From positions 9,580 to 15,038 of the forward strand of contig KN174047.1 in NCBI GenBank assembly GCA_000759655.1: a stretch of DNA of 5,459 bases, given 5' to 3'. Shown here piece after piece: positions 3,957 to 5,459 of the stretch. Each line of letters begins with the position of its first letter. Within the stretch, counting starts at the first letter, position 1. The position numbers and the translations under genes are program-made. This DNA comes from Acidicaldus organivorans (GTDB lineage Bacteria; Pseudomonadota; Alphaproteobacteria; Acetobacterales; Acetobacteraceae). A model generated the notes under the pieces. The model was not told where the DNA came from, made no database searches, and worked only from the letters and a program-made list of their open reading frames with translations.

Positions 3957-5351
3957 ATGAACCAGCGCCCCAACTCCAACGCCGCGCGTGACATCGCCTC
4001 GGTGCTCCACCCCTATACCGACCTCAAGCAGCACCTCGAGACCGGACCGCTCGTCATCGTGCGCGGCGAGGGGGTGCGGGTGTGGGATGATCACGGCAAC
4101 GCCTATATCGAGGCGATGGCGGGGCTGTGGTCGGCCGCGCTCGGTTTTTCGAGCGAGCGCCTGGTCGCCGCCGCCACCCAGCAGCTCCGCAAGCTCCCCT
4201 TCTATCACGCCTTCAACGCCAAATCGCACGAGCCCTTGATCCAGCTCGCCGAAATGCTGCTCGAACGGGCGCCGGTGCCGATGAGCAAGGCGTTCTTCGC
4301 CAATTCCGGGTCCGAAGCCAACGACACGGCGATCAAGCTCGTCTGGTACTACAACAATGCCCGCGGCAAACCGGCCAAGAAGAAGATCATCAGCCGCCAG
4401 CGCGCCTATCACGGGGTAACGGTGGCCTCCGCCTCGCTCACCGGGCTTGCCGCCAATCATCGCGCCTTCGACCTTCCCCTGCCCGGCTTCCTCCACACCC
4501 TCACCCCGCATTTCTATCACAAGGGCAGGCCGGGGGAGAGCGAGGAGCAGTTCGCCGCGCGCTGCGCCGAGGAGCTCGAACGCCTGATCCTCGCCGAGGG
4601 GCCGGAGACCATCGCCGCGATGTTCGCCGAGCCGGTGATGGGGGCGGGCGGGGTGATCGTGCCGCCCGCCACCTATTTCGAGAAGATCCAGGAGGTGCTC
4701 CGCCGCCACGACGTCCTGCTGGTGGCCGATGAGGTGATCTGCGGCTTCGGGCGGACCGCCAATTACTGGGGAAGCCAGACCTTCAACATCCGTCCCGACA
4801 TCCTCACCTGCGCCAAGGCGCTTTCCGCCTCCTTCCTCCCCATCAGCGCGGTGCTGGTCAGCGAGGAGATCTTTACTACGATCGCCGAGGCCTCGCACGA
4901 GATCGGCACCTTCGGCCATGGCTTCACCTATTCCGGCCATCCGGTTCCGGCGGCGGTGGCGATCGAGGCGCTCCGCATCTATGACGAGATCGGCCTCATC
5001 GATCATGTGCGGGCGGTGGCCCCGCTCTTCCAGAAGCGGCTCGCCGAACTCGGCGAACACCCCCTCATCGGCGAGGCGCGCGGGGTCGGGCTGATCGGCG
5101 GGCTCGAGATCGTCCAGGACAAGAGCGCGCGGCGCAATTACGACCCCGCTCTCAAGATCGGCCCGCGCGCCGCCAAGCTCCTCGAAAAACACGGGGTGAT
5201 CGGACGGGCGCTGGCGGGCGACGTGCTCGCCTTCACCCCGCCCCTCATCATCTCCGAAAGCGAGATCCACGAACTCTTCGACCGGGTGGGCGAGGCGCTC
5301 GATGCGCTCTACGGCCAGCTGATCCGCGAGGGTCTCGCCCCCGCGCCCTGA
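3957..5351 (+). CDS. Class III (omega-transaminase-like) PLP-dependent aminotransferase
   Basis: The 464-residue cytoplasmic enzyme moves an amino group between an amine or omega-amino acid and a keto acid, using pyridoxal phosphate. Length and motifs fit class III fold-type I transaminases: GLWSAALGF (57-64 region, substrate-pocket Trp58), phosphate-binding SGSEAND (117-123), YHG (151-153, Tyr stacking on PLP), VADEVICGFGRT with Asp258 for the pyridine nitrogen, and DILTCAKALS with Lys287 as the Schiff-base lysine. HGFTYSGHP (321-329) and a late TPPLIISESEI (427-437) are also typical. Arg417, before AGD, is in about the place of the mobile carboxylate-binding arginine of amine:pyruvate transaminases. 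Putrescine/diamine, beta-alanine or taurine-type substrates are all possible; I cannot choose. GGAGG at 3945-3949 lies seven bases before the ATG. It follows thyX by 93 bases and ends in a terminator-like hairpin. Confidence 0.93.
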   Translation: MNQRPNSNAARDIASVLHPYTDLKQHLETGPLVIVRGEGVRVWDDHGNAYIEAMAGLWSAALGFSSERLVAAATQQLRKLPFYHAFNAKSHEPLIQLAEMLLERAPVPMSKAFFANSGSEANDTAIKLVWYYNNARGKPAKKKIISRQRAYHGVTVASASLTGLAANHRAFDLPLPGFLHTLTPHFYHKGRPGESEEQFAARCAEELERLILAEGPETIAAMFAEPVMGAGGVIVPPATYFEKIQEVLRRHDVLLVADEVICGFGRTANYWGSQTFNIRPDILTCAKALSASFLPISAVLVSEEIFTTIAEASHEIGTFGHGFTYSGHPVPAAVAIEALRIYDEIGLIDHVRAVAPLFQKRLAELGEHPLIGEARGVGLIGGLEIVQDKSARRNYDPALKIGPRAAKLLEKHGVIGRALAGDVLAFTPPLIISESEIHELFDRVGEALDALYGQLIREGLAPAP

Positions 5352-5370
5352 GCCCGCGCGGAAACTTTTT
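5341..5370 (+). terminator. Probable intrinsic terminator of the aminotransferase
   Basis: CCGCGC (5341-5346) pairs with GCGCGG (5356-5361) around a nine-base loop, followed by AAAC and TTTTT (5366-5370). The stop codon TGA (5349-5351) sits in the loop. The four-base gap before the T-run is longer than ideal, so strength is uncertain. Confidence 0.55.
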
Positions 5371-5380
5371 CCCCCGGCCC

Positions 5381-5459
5381 TCAGGCCGCGGCGGGAGCGC
5401 GGCGGAAGCGGGCCGGATCGAGGAAGGGAAGGGCGGGGAGGAGCGCCGCATCTGGCGCT
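5381..5459 (-). CDS. C-terminal fragment of an unidentified convergent gene
   Basis: Reading leftward from 5458, 25 codons end at TGA (5383-5381) and encode a tail with LLPALPFLDPARFRRAPAAA. The frame has G/C at nearly every third position, like the surrounding genes, and it ends 29 bases from the convergent aminotransferase, a normal spacing. A GGCC-rich inverted repeat (5375-5388) covers its stop codon without a following T-run. Too little is visible to name a product. A competing minus-strand frame over 5248-5451 is Arg/Pro-rich and overlaps the aminotransferase, so it is less likely. Confidence 0.5.
   Translation of the reverse strand, partial: APDAALLPALPFLDPARFRRAPAAA

Noticed and set aside
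3927..5270. 447-codon minus-strand frame antisense to the aminotransferase
   Set aside because: Asp/Glu/Gly/His-rich mirror of a GC-rich gene; the plus frame carries all PLP-enzyme motifs.
1..5459. CRISPR array, insertion sequence, tRNA or rRNA
   Set aside because: No regularly spaced repeats, no terminal inverted repeats with a transposase, and no tRNA cloverleaf apart from the tRNA-like part of tmRNA were seen.

Overview
The window is GC-rich chromosomal DNA that looks alphaproteobacterial. The best evidence is a circularly permuted (two-piece) tmRNA gene whose tag begins Ala-Asn-Asp-Asn, which is the alphaproteobacterial style. A ThyX-type thymidylate synthase and strong bias to G/C at third codon positions fit this. 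A Rhodospirillales/Acetobacteraceae-like host is a guess; genus cannot be read from the sequence.

Layout. (1) Positions 1-876, minus strand: the first 292 codons of a diiron hydroxylase alpha subunit of the toluene-4-monooxygenase / alkene monooxygenase group, running off the left edge. (2) Positions 877-1529: a 650-base gap that acts as the control region of that gene. It holds a near-perfect sigma-54 (-24/-12) promoter at 1141-1157 pointing at the monooxygenase. About 170 and 200 bases upstream of the predicted start site are two palindromes resembling the binding sites of XylR/DmpR-type activators, 31 bp apart. (3) 1530-2441, plus: a DMT/EamA-family membrane transporter with short tandem repeats at both ends. 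(4) 2442-2939: apparently empty of protein genes, but it contains ssrA (tmRNA) on the minus strand, with its own hairpin plus T-tract at the 3' end. (5) 2940-3863, plus: thyX. (6) 3957-5351, plus: a class III PLP aminotransferase, ending in a GC hairpin and T-run. (7) 5381-5459, minus: the last 25 codons of a convergent, unidentified gene.

How the parts relate. The monooxygenase appears to be the first gene of a catabolic operon continuing to the left of the window, induced through sigma-54 and an effector-sensing activator. The activator gene is not in the window. The remaining genes look like ordinary chromosomal neighbours: tmRNA rescues stalled ribosomes, ThyX makes dTMP, the aminotransferase moves amino groups, and the transporter's substrate is unknown. 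They share no obvious pathway with the monooxygenase. No mobile element, tRNA, rRNA or CRISPR array was seen. The most notable things are the sigma-54/activator-site architecture and the unusually plain tmRNA tag; neither amounts to a wholly new system.
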